Shown: piece by piece, positions 43,074-58,000 of the stretch
Layout of the letters: every line of letters begins with the position of its first letter
Position numbering within the stretch: position 1 is the stretch's first letter
Assembly (NCBI RefSeq): GCF_022682495.2
Contig: NC_071389.1
Location: 44,096,239 to 44,160,238, forward strand
Origin: Desmodus rotundus
Lineage: Eukaryota; Chordata; Mammalia; Chiroptera; Phyllostomidae
DNA: 64,000 bases
Reading direction: 5' to 3'
The notes under the pieces: model-generated
Told to the model about the DNA's origin: nothing
Databases searched by the model: none
Seen by the model: the letters and a program-made list of their open reading frames with translations, nothing else
Program-made: the position numbers and the translations under genes

Positions 43074-46000
43074 GCCGGGGTGGGGTGGAGGAAGGCTGGT
43101 CTTTTTTTACTTTTCTCCACGATTATATCTTAAATTCCTCTGGTTGCAAATATACCCCAAAACAATGAATTTGATCCTTGCCAGGTGTATCAGATGATTT
43201 GGAGGTCTTTAATATTAAGAGAGTGTTAAACAACAACACTGAATACTCATGTTATTTTCATCAAGGTTAATAACTTTATGAGTAGAGAAATGAGTTATTT
43301 TGCCAACTTTAGAAGCAGTTTCCTTAAGGAAAAAATCTGACATATGTTTGCAACATTTTGGGTTTGTGTACAGTAAAATGTCTCTTTGAGAAAATCCATT
43401 TGGGGAATATAAAATAGTTTGTATTTTATTGTAACTTATACTTTTAGTTTTTTCTCTTTATTCTTTTGACACTAGCCAAGAAAACAAAAGTTGAAAAGTT
43501 TAACAAGGGCCCTGACCAATGCGCCTCAGTTGGTTGGGCATCATCCTGCAAAGCAAAGGGTCCCTGGTTCGATTCCCAGTCAGGGCACATGCCTGGGTTG
43601 CCAGTTTGGTCCCTGGTTGGGCATGTACAAGAGGCAGACAATTGATGTTTCTCTCTCACATCGATGTATTATCCGGGGAAATAATAATGCATTGTTTGTC
43701 TCTTCAGTGCTATGGACACTTTTGGTTTTATGGTGGGGTACTCTTTGTAACTTGGTAGTGACTGATTTCACAATATCTAGATTTTTAAAAAAGTAGTAGT
43801 ATAAACCAGTGATGTCTCTTTCTTACTATTGGATCTATATTCTTCTGCCTCGCTGCATATAACACCTGTTTTGGCATTCCATTTCAAGGTTAGATAGAGT
43901 AGTACCAGAACTGTACAATTCCTTTCCCCCCCACCTTATAAATAATATAGGTATTATAGATTTGTGTCAAAGATTAAAGTAAACTCTGGCAAAAGATCAG
44001 TATCTTGGTGTAAACCTTTAATCCGCTGCAGTTACATAATGTTTTTACTGTTATCAGACTTAATAATGGATTCCAACTAATTCTCCTCTTAAAAATTATA
44101 TTTTATTGATTATGCTGTTGCAGTTGTCCTGACTTTCCCCCCTTTGCCTCCCTCCACCCAGCACCCCCTACTCCCTCAGGCAATCCCCCCACCCTTGTTC
44201 ATGTCCATGGGTCACACAGGTAAGTTCTTTGGCTGCTCCATTTCCTATCCTGGACTTTTCATCCCCATGGCTATTCTGTAACTACCTATTTGTACTTCTT
44301 AATCCCCTCACCTCTTCCCCCATTCCTCCACATGCCCCTCCCATCTGGCAACCATCAAACCCTCTCTGTATCCATGACTCTGTCTCTGTTCATCTGGTTT
44401 GCTTAGTTTTTTTAGATTCAATTGTTGATGGTTTTGTATTTTTCACATTTTATTGTTCATAGTTTTGATTTCCTTCTTTTTATTAAATAAGCCCCTTTAA
44501 CATTTCATATACTAATGTTTTGGTGATGATGAACTCCTTTAATCTTTTTCTTGTCTGGGAAGCTCTTTATCTGCCCTTTAATTCTGAACGATAGCTTTGC
44601 TGGGTAGAGCAATCTTGGGTGTAGGTCCCTGCTTTTCACAACTTGGAATATTTCTTGCCAATCCCTTCTAGACTGCTAAGTTTCCTTTGAGAAATCAGCT
44701 GACAGTCTATGGTAACTCCTCTGTAGCTGACTAACTTCTTTTCTCTTGCTGCTTTTAATATTCTCCCTTTTCCTTTAAACTTTGGCATTGTAATTATAAT
44801 GTGTCTTGGAGTGGGCCTTTATGCAACCACCCTGTTTGGGATTTGCCTGGGAATCTCCAAGCCCATCATAAATAGTAGCCATCTCAGATTGCTTTATAGC
44901 TCAGGTAGGGTAGCCCCAGGCAAAACAAAGGTGGGGGCTGACCTTGGCCTGCACCACCTGGGAACTCCAGGGCCAGTGCACCCAGTGGACAGGCTATAGA
45001 CCAGGTTGGAGCATCACCACCCAGTCATCTGCACAACTGATCCTCCACGGAGGGTGGAGGTTGGTGGTCAGTGGTCACAGCCAGTCCTTGCAGCTGACTG
45101 GCCTGAGTAAATCCCTCCCATTGACCTGCCAACAGCAACCAAGGCTCAACTACAAGAGGAGGGTGTACTCAGCCCACATGAAGTGCACTCAAGTACTCAG
45201 CTTGGGTGATTGGGGAAGTTGTGCCACTGAACCCTACAGGACACCTACTATATTTGGCCACGCTACCAAGACACTGAGTCAAAGCAGCTCTACCTAATAC
45301 ATAGAAACAAACACAGGGAGGCTGCCAAAATAAGGAGACAAAGAAACGTGGCTGAAATGAAAGAAGAAATCAAAACTCCAGAAAAAGAGCTAAATGAAAT
45401 AGAGATAAGCAATCTATCAGATGCAGAGTTCAAAACACTGGTTATAAGGATGCTCAAGGAGCTTAATGAGGATCTCAACAGCACAAAAACTCCAGTTAGA
45501 AGCAAAGTATACACTAATTGAAATAAAGAGCCATTTACAGGGAAACAACAGTAGAGTGGATGAAGCCAAGAATCAGATCAATGATTTGGAACATAAGGAA
45601 GTGAAAAACAACCAATCAGAACAAGAAGAAAAAAGAATCCAAGAAAACAAGGATAGTGTAAGCAGCCTGTGGGACAGCTTCAAGAAGTACAACATTTGTA
45701 TCATAGGAGTGTCAGAAGGTGAAGACAAAAAGCAAGAAATTGGAAATCTATTTGAAAAAATAATGAAAGAAACCTTCCTTAATTTGGTGAAGGAAGTAGA
45801 CATGCAAGTCCAGGAACCAGAGAGAGTCCCAAACAAGATGGATGCGAAGACATATTACAATTACTATGCCACAAGTTAAAGGTAAAGAGAGAATATTAAA
45901 AGCAGCAAGAGAAAAGAAGTCAGCTACAGAGGAGTTACCATAGACTGTCAGCTGATTTCTCAAAGGAAACTTAGCAGGCTAGAAGGGATTGGCAAGAAAT

Positions 46001-49000
46001 ATTCCAAGTTGTGAAAAGCAGGGACCTACACCCAAGATTGCTCTACCCAGCAAAGCTATCGTTCAGAATTAAAGGGCAGATAAAGAGCTTCCCAGACAAG
46101 AAAAAGATTAAAGGAGTTCATCATCACCAAAACATTAGTATATGAAATGTTAAAGGGGCTTATTTAATAAAAAGAAGGAAATCAAAACTATGAACAATAA
46201 AATGTGAAAAATACAAAACCATCAACAATTGAATCTAAAAAAACTAAGCAAACCAGATGAACAGAGACAGAGTCATGGATACAGAGAGGGTTTGATGGTT
46301 GCCAGATGGGAGGGGCATGTGGAGGAATGGGGGAAGAGGTGAGGGGATTAAGAAGTACAAATAGGTAGTTACAGAATAGCCATGGGGATGAAAAGTCCAG
46401 GATAGGAAATGGAGTAGCCAAAGAACTAACCTGTGTGACCCATGGACATGAACAAGGGTGGGGGGATTGCCTGAGGGAGTAGAGGGTGCTGGGTGGAGGG
46501 AGGCAAAGGGGGGAAAGTCAGGACAACTATAATAGCATAATTAATAAAATGTAATAAAAAATAAAATAAAATCAATAAGCATAAAAAAGTTACTAAATTA
46601 TACCTATGTCTTAAATATGGGAATATCTACTTAGTACATGTTTTGGGCATAATGAATTTTACTCTGAGAAATTGTTCTGTAATAGTTTCTTTAAAAATAT
46701 TTTGTTATTGAAAATTGCAACAAAGATATGCTGAGTTATTACTTGGGGTACAGTTCTTAAAACTGGATGAAACACCATTTTCTTTTATGTGGGTTTTCGA
46801 TTTCAAATCACAACTTCATTTATGTCCTACTTGTATTCCCAGCTTTGAGGGGTAAAGGTTGGCTGGGGATGGAATGCTAAAACATTTATCTTCATTCTCT
46901 TGATAGATGAATTAAGGAATTGTCCAATTATAAACTAGGCAAAATACTTACCTTTTATTCCTCGGGCAGTGTGGTAATCAGAGTTTTTGTCTACATCCAG
47001 AATAAACCTGTGGAAATAAAAAAAAATTCTATTATCTCCAGTGTTACAAATTTCCAGAGACTTTCTAGGTGAATGGAAGATGTCAAATACTACAGCTACA
47101 CCTTTTGTTAGCTCTGAAAGTCACCTCCAGATGATGATTTTATTTTGTTTCTGTGCTAGAGTTTTAAGTTATCTAGGAATGATGCGCTGGCATTATCTGG
47201 AGGATGGGAATAATTCTGTTGGGCTATGGACTTCTACTATGTTATTAGACATTTCATGACCACAGGTAGCAATTTTACACTTCAGGTATGAACTTTCTAT
47301 TTAGATTATAAAAGTTAGGAGCCAAGAAGCTTGGATCTCTGCAAAACAACAAAGTCACTTTGTGTTATGTTTGTGCACAGTGAGTGTCCAATATAATGGA
47401 CTCACAGATAACTGTATCTATTACCTGGATCTGATTTCTGTTTCCTTCAGGATATATATATCCCTTTATTATATTTTATTTCATAATATTCAGGTTATAA
47501 TTTTAGTGTTCATTGACAGTGTATGATCTTAATGAAGTCTCACCAAAGACAGTTTGAAACATTCAATATAAGGTTTTATAATATAATTTGATAGCACAAT
47601 TCAGGACAGTTATACCTTTTAAAATTCTGTTAATTTCTTTTATAGTGCTTAGGAAACCTATCATTGATTCATTTTAGATAGTATTGAGTCTTAATATGCA
47701 GAGATTTATTTACAAATTATCAAGTTATTCCTATTCAAGTTTACAAAATATCTACAATTGTTTGAAAGCATTATATGTTAGTTTGATATGACATATAAAA
47801 CATACAAAGCTTCTCTCACATAATTCTTTATTTTTCATGGCTTTTAAAATAGGAATGTCCAATGAATAAGTGGTTATAGGACTATTTTTAAATGTTCTGG
47901 TTAAAAATGAAAAGTGATTTGACCACTGCATCTCTACAATAGTCTTTTCTCAAAGTATGTTGACATTCTTGGTTTTTAGCAGGGCTGTGGATGTTAGTAG
48001 ATACTTTTCATGTATGTATTTTGACATTTGGGACATGATTAATGTCTTGAAACTCAATATCTAGCAATGATGAACATTTTAGGTATTATGCCTTGGTGAC
48101 AGTGCTAGTCTCAAACTAATTATTTCTTCATTTTATTAAGATATTTCTTGAACCACAAAAAGTAATAATTTATTATGTTTGCAGTTATTCTTATGTCATC
48201 AAAACCATTAATGTTTGTTTTTAATCTCTCTAATCACAGTAGTGAAGTAAATCAGATATTGTCAGGTAATTAAACTATGTAGGTTGAGGACTAATTATCA
48301 AAATAGGGACAATTTATTTAATTGTAGCATTAATAAATCAAGAATCTGTAGCTGGTAACATATATGTGTGTTTGTTTATTTTTTACAGTCAGGCATACAT
48401 TGATATCACTAGATTATCAAAACCAAAGGTAATATATTGGCATCTGTGTACTTTTGTCTAACATTATCATATATAATGATTTAAAGAAAAATATACTTAA
48501 ATACCAATTCCAAATGTTACTATAAAAAATAATACTTGTTTTATTGGGCAGCTCTTCAGCATGCAGGAAGAAATCCATCCCAAAAGACTGTTAATAAGTA
48601 TTGGACTCCTCAAACTGCCAAACTGAATTTTGATGATTTTTGTATAATTTTAAGAAAGGAAAAACCTACTTCAAAAGCAGAACTGCTAAAATCATTTAAG
48701 CAATTAGATGTAAATGATGATGGTTTTATTTTACACACTGACCTTTATAAACTTCTCACAAAGGTAAGATCTGTGAAGCACTTTTGTAATATGTGTATTT
48801 TGCAAAACAACTTGGAATGTACCTTTGGCAACCAAAGTCCACATTAAAAATAACTATTTCATTGGCAGGTGAAATGAATCACAATATGTTGTTTATAAAG
48901 TATTTAAGGATCCTTCTGGATGAAAGGTGCTTTGTAAATAAAAGATAAAGTATAAAATTGAGCCCATGTTGCAATCCCCTTGTGTTTCCTTGCAATTCTT

Positions 49001-52000
49001 TCCAGCTCAGAACTCTGCAGTGAATCATATTTGATAAGTAAAAGAGAAACAAAGTATTAATGGGATTCAGAATCCATTCTGTTTCTTGGTACAGTTTGAG
49101 AAAGTATCATTACTCTAATTTTTATAGCAGTTATTACTGGATCTATGTTACACATTGTTCAAATTTAGTAAACTGAAATTCAGCACAGTTACAAAACAGT
49201 AAAATTGTGAAATTTTATTTTATATGTTTCATTCTTGATATAATACTCATTCTGAGATTTATAATGAAATCATATATTCAAACTTGTAGAAGAGATTAAA
49301 ATGAATTTCCATTCTCCCCATGCATAACAAAATGATCGTCATGTTGCTTTAAAATAAATCTTATATTTTTTCAGAGAGGTGAGAAGATGACTCTGGAAGA
49401 AGTGAATGCCATAATAAATTTGGCCGATGTAAATGCTGATGGCAAATTTGACTACATCAAGGTACGTAAGCTCATACTAATGTAAATTTGCTTACTACAA
49501 TGAAGTGTTTTTAAAGGAGCACATCTTTTTAATGTTGGCAATAACATACTTATATATGTGTACTGATTGTACTTGAAATTTAATCTCTCCAGTCCCACAA
49601 TTGTAATCTGATGACTATATTAAAGTAACATGACCAAGTTAAACTGCATGCATGTTCGCACAAATACACACATACACAAACTTGCAGACTCTCCTCAGAA
49701 ATATGTCTTTTTGGGGGTGGAAGAATCATAGAATTATTTAGAACACATGCGAGTCCACATGTCTTATATAAAACTAATAATAAACCACTTGTCTTTGTGT
49801 AACAGTCGTTTTCACTCAGAGTATGACTTCCTCGATGAATCATGGCTGCATTTCACTAGGTCGCTTGAGGGTGGTCAGTCTGATTCACGAAAATAAAACG
49901 AGTACCCTAGTTCAACAGGAAACGTACTCCATCTGTCAGCCTGTTCCTTGCCTACTAATGTGCATTTGCTTTCTCCTCCCAAATGTATGATGGAATGTTT
50001 TACCTACTGGACTGCTTTTTTATTTCCTGTAGTTCTGTAAATTATATATGACAACCAATGAGCAATGTCTCAAAACTACTCTAGAAAAACTGGAGGTTGA
50101 CAGCAAACTGAAGCGTCAACAGTTTGGGAGCCTCATGGAAGGGTTCCCTGAAAAGGACCCACCACCACGACCAAAACCATCACCTAGAATCGTAAGGAAA
50201 ACTGACCAGGAAACATTCTCAAATAAAGGTATTTACTTTTTGACACTAAAATTTTCTTAATTAAGAATGGAGGGTTAATTTTTCCTTCCATCTTCATTTA
50301 TCAGTGATAAAACAAATGGGAATCCAAGTTTTGTCAGCTAGTGTTTCTAGATTTTCTTAACTGTAAAAATCTATTGACGTAAAATGTTGTTATGGCACTT
50401 GACTTAGTTGTACTCATTATACTTCATTAATATTAAAATTCAGGCTAAAAGATGACAAATTGAAATAAAGAATCTTATTGATAGCCCATAAATTAGAGAC
50501 CATTAAAGTCTGATAAATATAAAATTTCTGACTATATTTCAATAGGAAGAACAACAAGAACACAGACATTTTATATTACATTGTGTTTAGAAACAAACTT
50601 ACTTTTTTAAAATATATTTATTGCTATTGACAGCTTTTCATAATGTGGGACCAAATAACTACTACTTGTTACAGGTGACACTCGGAGTTCTTTACTGGCA
50701 ACCACCAGAAAGTTCAAAACGTCTGTTTCTTTCACAATTACCATGGGGGCCAATAGTAACCAAAACTCAAAGTTAACTGAGCCAAGCTCAATAAAGGTAT
50801 AGTATTTTAAATTAATATATAAGACTTTTTCTGAAAAAAATTGACATGAAGTTTATTAATAGCTATTTGGTATCTACAGAGAACAAAAAGTTTGTGAAGT
50901 GATTCTTTGAGGTTTTTCTGTGGATTGCAGCATTTCTACTTATATACCAGTTTTAATATTTTAAAGTGAAAATGATGGGCAAGAATAATATTAAAAGGTC
51001 TTCAGTTTGAAAATGTTGACTCTTCAGTTTTTGAACTTGATTAACAGGTTATCTAATTATATACTTTGCCAAGCATTTTTTTTTTGTTTTAATAAATACT
51101 CCTCATGGGTGTTTCTTATAAATAAATCATTCATTCAATATCAGTTCCTATGAGAGAAAGACAACAAAGTCACTTTGCTAAGTCAATATTTGTAGAGTGT
51201 TAATATTGATCTTCTTCCTTTGTTTTCCCTTTCTAGATTCAACCTTTACTAGTTTTCTTTCAACAGAAAATAATAGCTACAGAAATATAAAACATTAACT
51301 GGAAACTGCTCGGATACATTAAAAATGTGTACCTAGAGACCTCCGTAAAAGGGGGAAAAATGGTTATGACCACATACTATAACTGCTGTTAGAAAACTGA
51401 ACTGATTGTTCTCAAGAGCTACATTTTTGTTTCAAATAACAACTCTGTATTTGTAATTGAACTCTGAAGTCCCTTATATCTTTAAATTGCTAGACAGTGA
51501 CATTTGTTCTATATTAAAATTTTAAAACATTATCTCCAAGGAATTTTGGTCAGACTGTTTAGGAATCTATACACCCTAAGCAATTTGGTGTGTATGTCCA
51601 ACATGTTCACATACAATATTTTGTGTTCCAGCAATATTATTTTCCACCAATAGAAGCTTTTTGTGTTTTGCAACTAAAGTAAATGTTAATAAAATTAACT
51701 TAGTTAAATAATTGCTTACCTGATTCGAAGTGTAAATAAGTATAAGTTTAGCTAGCATAGAGATATAAATAAATATTACTATAGTTTATATTAGGACACT
51801 GATAAGACTTTTACTCTGTATTATTCTCATGTTAATTGGGCCCACGCTAATATAATTTCCTTAATTTAGTTTTATTCAACAAATATTTACTAATAAGGTA
51901 AGTGTATGCCATCCATTGTTTTTAGTTATAAAATATGGGCCTTGAATTGAAAAAAATGAAAAATGTCTTGATTATTAATATACAATGGTAATATAGCATA

Positions 52001-55000
52001 GTACTTATTTTATTCATTAATTTATTTAACAAATATTTATTGAGTGACTACTCTGTGCCAAACACTATTTAAGTGCTAATCTAAGAGCTTTGGAGAGAGA
52101 GATCTGTGCTTGAACTTAGCTTTGTGAATTGGTAACTGGGAGACCTTTGGCAAGTTAGTCAGCAGTCCTTCTGAGTCTTAGCTTCCTGAGACTCACTATA
52201 TGTGTATAATTATAGATAGTGTGTTTTTGAAAGATTAAATCATCTAACATATATAAAGCCTTTAGCAGAATGCCAGGGACATAGTATTCACTTTAATAAA
52301 AAATAGTGTTGTTAATATTATTACAGAAATAAGAAATGACTATAGGTCTTTTAAAGGAATAACATAATAAAAGTGTATTTTAAGAAAAGTTATTCTATTA
52401 TATACAGTGAGAGACCTCAAATTAGGGAGAATATCTGAGAGGCTGATAGAGTTATCAGATATAAAGTAATGACAAGACACTTAACTTGGGGAGGTGAATA
52501 TACAATACAATATACAGATGATGTATTATAGAGTCGTACACCTGAAACCTATGTAATTTTATTAATCAATGTCACCCCCGTAAATTCAGTGGAAATAGAG
52601 ATAAAAAAGAGAAAACAAATAAAACAAAGTAATGATAGACCTATCATGATAGTTAAGGAGGCACCTGAACGTAGTGAGGAAGAGACTGTCTAATAGACAA
52701 TGCCCGAGTAGTGTGTAGGCCACAGCAACTGTGCAGCGAAAGACAAGTGAGTTTTGCATTTGAGACATGAAGAGCAAGGAATGGTGCTGATAATTGGGAA
52801 TTAGGTAAAAGGTACTAGGAGAATTTAATGATTAAAAGAAGATGGCATACTGTCAATGTTCAAATTCAGTAACTTTCATGTAAAATTGAATGTCTTTAGG
52901 AAATACTTTGTAGCCTTCATATTACTTACCTGACGTTTTATATCTTATTTCTGATCTGGTTATTGCCACTGTTGTTTGCCATCTGATATATCTTAGACGA
53001 ACTAAAATAATTTTTAAAAGTCCATGAGCCTTTTTTTTTCAGCAGGATTCATTTGTTTGCATTTTACTTTTCTTGTTTATCCTCTCCTGAGGACACTTTT
53101 TTTCGTTGCTTTGGGAGTGGAGGGTGGAGGAGGGAAGAGAGAGAGAGAGAAATAGAAATATCCTGCCTCCTGTACAGGGCCCCTGGCCTGGCCTGGGTCA
53201 GGATCAAATCTACAACCTTCCAGTTTGGGACAACATTCCAGCCATCCAAGCCACACCTGCCAGCGTTGTTCGCATTTTACTTTAAAGTTACTTTATACAT
53301 TTCATAAATTTAATATGTTTCTTAAGTTTTATAACAACTCTGAGAAGTACTTGGTTATGAGTATAGTTAATGTTTAATTTGTTTTAATTGAGAGTGATAG
53401 AATAAATCTCAAATAAAAAGGAATTGTTAAATTAATTCTCTTCACATACTTTAAATCTATTTTAAACAATTTTGAGTACCTCAGTTTCATGTCTAGTGGA
53501 GAAGTATGGAATGAGGAGAAGAAGGGTCTTTTCAGAAATTAGAAAATTATTGTAGTGGGGTACACATAAACCAGATTTTAGATAATAAATCCCCACAATT
53601 GGTAAGGGACCTGAATTCCAGGAGAAAAATAAGGCCCATATAGGGACTATACTTGTATTGCTTTCTAGAGGCCATACATAGGTACTGTATCACTATTCTT
53701 TTTTGTAATCCTGAATTCTACCCATTTGCTTAGGATTTATAATATGTAAGGAGTGTCAGGAATATTTCTTTGAGAGAAGAATAGCTTTAATTAGTAGTCA
53801 TGACTAGAATAAGAGAAAACCCCAAACAAGGTGTGGTAAACTCCAGGATGCACAACTTCCTACATCCAGACTTTTAATTAAGACTGTACCTACATATCTA
53901 CTTTACAGATATGTATGTGTTGTATAACACATGTTTTATATATATGTATATATATAACAATACAAATGTAAACATTTTAAACTTGAAGTAGTTGTCTAAT
54001 TTTTGTGAAGCCACCAAATACTAATTTTGTTAACAAAAGTTTCTTATATTTTAAAAATGTTGATCAATTTGACTTATCAATTAGATGGCAATCCATATCA
54101 ATTTTTCCCTTTAATAATAATCTATTTTACATTTTTTAAACTATGTACAGTTTATAATTCTTTAAAAGCAAAAAGTTCAATACTGTTTACCTATTTGTCA
54201 ATGAAAAACAAGTAGCTTTCTAATCAGTATGTGTCAAACAGCAATAATGATGATGGTGATGATTGCTTAATAATTCTACCTTACCTAAATCTTTAATGAT
54301 AATACAGAATTTTATGTCAAAACAAACCATGTTCTCTAAGGTGTTCCAAGAAAAATCTAACTTTACGGATTTGTTTTTGATAGCTAGAATTTTCAGCTTC
54401 ACTATTTTTTATTTGTGCTTTTCAGCATTTCCTTGTACATTGTGAATGCAAAATAAGTAAAATTTGTATGTGACAAATGAATTAACAGTTCTTTTTCCTT
54501 TTGTATGAATTTACCTGAATTGGTAGAATATAGCACCACCTTATGCCCTACCTAAGAATTACAACTACTATTTTATTTTTGCTCGATGTCAAAAGTTACA
54601 TTATTGTGGAATTTCTTACTCTTATCATTCTAAATTATTTTTTAAATGAAGTCTTTTCCATTTTTCTCACAACATTCATTTTTTAATTAATCTGTAATCC
54701 TTTCAAATTGATCTATTTGAGTGAGACAGCCAATTTTTTTCTTTTAATTCATAACATTTTAGTCTAGGTCTTACAGAAAAAACTTAGTGTGTTTAAAAGT
54801 CTGTTTGTTTTGCCCTGGCTGGTGTGGCTCAGTGTGTTGAGCATTGTGGTCAGGGCACATGCCTGGGTCGTGGGCCAGGTCCCCCAGTTGGGGGTGTACG
54901 AGAGGCACCCGATCGGTGTTTCTCTCACACATTGATGTCTCTCTCCCTCTCTGTCTGCCTCCCTTCCCCTCCCTCTAAAAATAAATAAATAGAATCTTTT

Positions 55001-58000
55001 TTTAAAAAAAGAAAGTGTATTTGTTTTAAAGAAATTTTTGGTTGAATAAGCATTGTGTGTTTAATAATTCGGGCAGATCTTAAGAATTTGAGTGCTTCCT
55101 TTTAAAAAGGAGAGCTCCAAATTCTCCTAGTAATGTTATTCAGTATACATAATAATCTGATTGTTACTTGAAGTTTGTTTGCTATTAATAATATGACATT
55201 CATCTTCTATTTTATAACAGCTGCTGTCCTAAAAGTTTCCAGCCTCCCTAATCCTGTATTACAGTATGCAGGTTGGCTGTCTTTCCAAAGAAACTGATAA
55301 ATTCCCTTCTACCTGTACCTTTTCTAGATTTGGGAGTTAGGAAAGACCTCTAATAAAAATGTTTAACTCACTTCCCAGCAGCTACTCCAGTCAGCTCATG
55401 GCCCTGCCCCAGAAGTACCATCAGCACATGAAGAAATTCTTCCATTTTTGAGTTTCCCAAATGCCGCGAAGTATGTTCACTGCCAGTGCATCTGGTGAAG
55501 TGCATTATTTTTTAGCTTTATTTAAATATTTTTTGAACAGTGGGGTGTTTGCTATACTCATGATTATAATACAAATGTAAGAATTTTTAGCTACTAAAAT
55601 CTACCTTTCTTTTTAGTAAGAAAACTAAATAACTTGTTTATTTTAACACTTCAGTGTATGGATAATTCCACATGATAATGTTTTCTCATACTCTATGATG
55701 ATAATTCATCAACATGGAGCTTATTTAAATGCTGGATTTAAAAAAAATCATGGCAGGTAATTAAGTGTGAAAAAGAATAGAATTTTTGGTATAGCTTATA
55801 GTTTGGAGAAAAAGTAAGGAGACGTAGATTCCAGCTCTAGGTCCACAGTTAATGAGACTTGTAACTCAAACATATCACTATTTTCAGACTTTCACCAATC
55901 AGAAAAGAAGTCTGCATTGGATTGCTTTTTAGTCTTCTTTTAACTTTAATGTTCTGTAATTCTAACCTAGTACCCCTTACCATTCCAAGTGGGTAAATAT
56001 AAAAAAATGTTTATAAAATATATTAGATGAAATTCCATCTGATAATACTATAGTCAAAATTGATTGAAAGGAAACAAAGTTTTCCATTTGATGTCAGAAT
56101 CTTAGTTCAAACTTATCTAAATGCAATGCAAGTATGTTTTTCCTTTTTTCTCTGTAGCAATGTTCTTCATTCAAGGTCATGTTGATTATATTAAGGCCAG
56201 TTGACTTTGAGGTAATGTCAGCATCTGTTAGTTCATAATAAATTCCCATCCAAGAGATTTACAGGGAGGCTAAATGAAAGTCTGTACATATTCTCACTCA
56301 TCATTAATAGTTGAACTTTCAGCTCTAGCCCAAGTTTAAACCTCATTGTGTTATAAAATGTTTGAATTTAGTACTCTGAGTATATTTTCTTTTGGAAACA
56401 TGATCTAACAGTAAAAACACTGATCTAAAAGTCTTAGACTCTAGACCTGATATTTCTGCAGACTCTTTGTAAAAGTCTCAATTTCTATTTATTAAAATGA
56501 CTAATTTATATCTACCCCATGTTGCCTCATAGGGGTGTTGTTGAAATATCATATATAACGACTTGTTTCTGTCACGAGCAATATACTTTTGAAGATGAAC
56601 TCCAATGACTTGAGGTCTCATTTTAATTTCTCAGAATTAAAAGTACACATATCTTTTTTACCCCAAAGTTGTGACAGTGCATGATTAATTACTAACTGAA
56701 AGCTTGAGTAATAGTTCAGCAATAATGGCAATTTCTTAAAGTTCAGTTTAATAAGAAATCACCAAAGAGTAGATGGATGTAAAAGTTACATGAGTTGAAA
56801 AGTACTTACATTTAGGTCTCCAAACAGTATGATAAAATGAAATAGAGAAAATAGAGGAAAATACATGCATCAGAGCTTACAGTGGGCGGTTAATATCTAA
56901 AATAGTGAAAAGAATTTATTAAAATATGTAAGAAAAATACCAAGTCTGCAATTGTGCTATGAGAATAGGGGATGAACAGGCAGTTCACACAAAAGGAGAC
57001 ACAAATAATAAACATATGGGAAAATATTTAGCTATGCTAGTAATCAGAGAAATTACAATTAATGCAAAAATTACTATACCATTTTATTAGCATTTTACTG
57101 CATTAATATAGGTTAATGCAAAAATCATCATAATGCCATATATGTAAATTAATAAGTATTTCATGTACTCACACCTTGCTTAAGAAATCATCCCCCCCCA
57201 CCCAACTTTCTTAATGATAATGCTACTGACCAAGTTACGGCAGTGGCAGAATGACTCCATTATACACCATTGGTGGCATAAAATTAGCATCACTGTTGTA
57301 CAAGGCAATGTAGGAACACAGTAATTAGCCTTAAAAATATCATACTTTTTTCTCAAAGTTCTTCTGAAGGATATTACTTATTAGAAGAAAAACACGGATA
57401 ACATAATAGTTATTTTAGCATGTCTGTACTGATGAGAAATTGGAAAAGACCTGAATATCCAACATTTTAGAAATAGTTAGGTAAGTAAGGGTATGCCACT
57501 AAATGGGTAATTATAGAACTAGTTAAATTGAAATTTTCAATATTGCTTAGCAACTTTTTTTAGTGTGCTAAGATACGCATCACAAAATTGACCATTTTAA
57601 CCATTTTTAAGTATGCAGTTCTGTCGTGTTACATTTATGTTACTGTGTGACCATCACCACCACCCATCTCCAGGACTTTCTCATCCTCTTCAGTGAAACT
57701 CTGTGCCTATGAAACACCCCCCCCCTTCCCCCTCCCCAAGTTTCTGGCAACCAACATTCCACTTTCTGTCTTAATTTAACTACTCTCTGTGTCTTGTATA
57801 AGTGAAATAATACAATATTTGTCCTTTTGTGTCTGAGGTCCATCCACGTGCAGCATATGTCAGAATTTCATTTTTTAAGGCTGGATAATACTGCATAATA
57901 CGCATATTTTATTTATCCATTCATTCATCATTGGGCATTTGGATTCTTTTCATCCTTTGGTTATTGTGAATACTACATTGTGAAGATGGCATACAAATAT

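Larger units (their letters stand above)
42612..48551 (+). other. EFCAB7: EFCAB7 intron 2
   Basis: This 5.9-kb intron contains a TG microsatellite, a Ves SINE, the head-to-head HAL1 pair (44.09-46.56 kb) and a 40-nt candidate cassette exon (48389-48428). The stretch 46570-48380 is AT-rich with nothing recognised. Confidence 0.9.

Noticed and set aside
44229..44462. Pair of near-identical ORFs (44229-44462 plus, 46188-46421 minus) that look like a duplicated membrane-protein gene
   Set aside because: They are the antisense of HAL1 3'UTR in both arms of the inverted repeat; the hydrophobic look comes from pyrimidine-rich sequence.
47041..47259. 72-residue plus-strand ORF in EFCAB7 intron 2
   Set aside because: No recognised domain, no splice-phase fit to the EFCAB7 exons, and no sign of a retrocopy tail or TSD.
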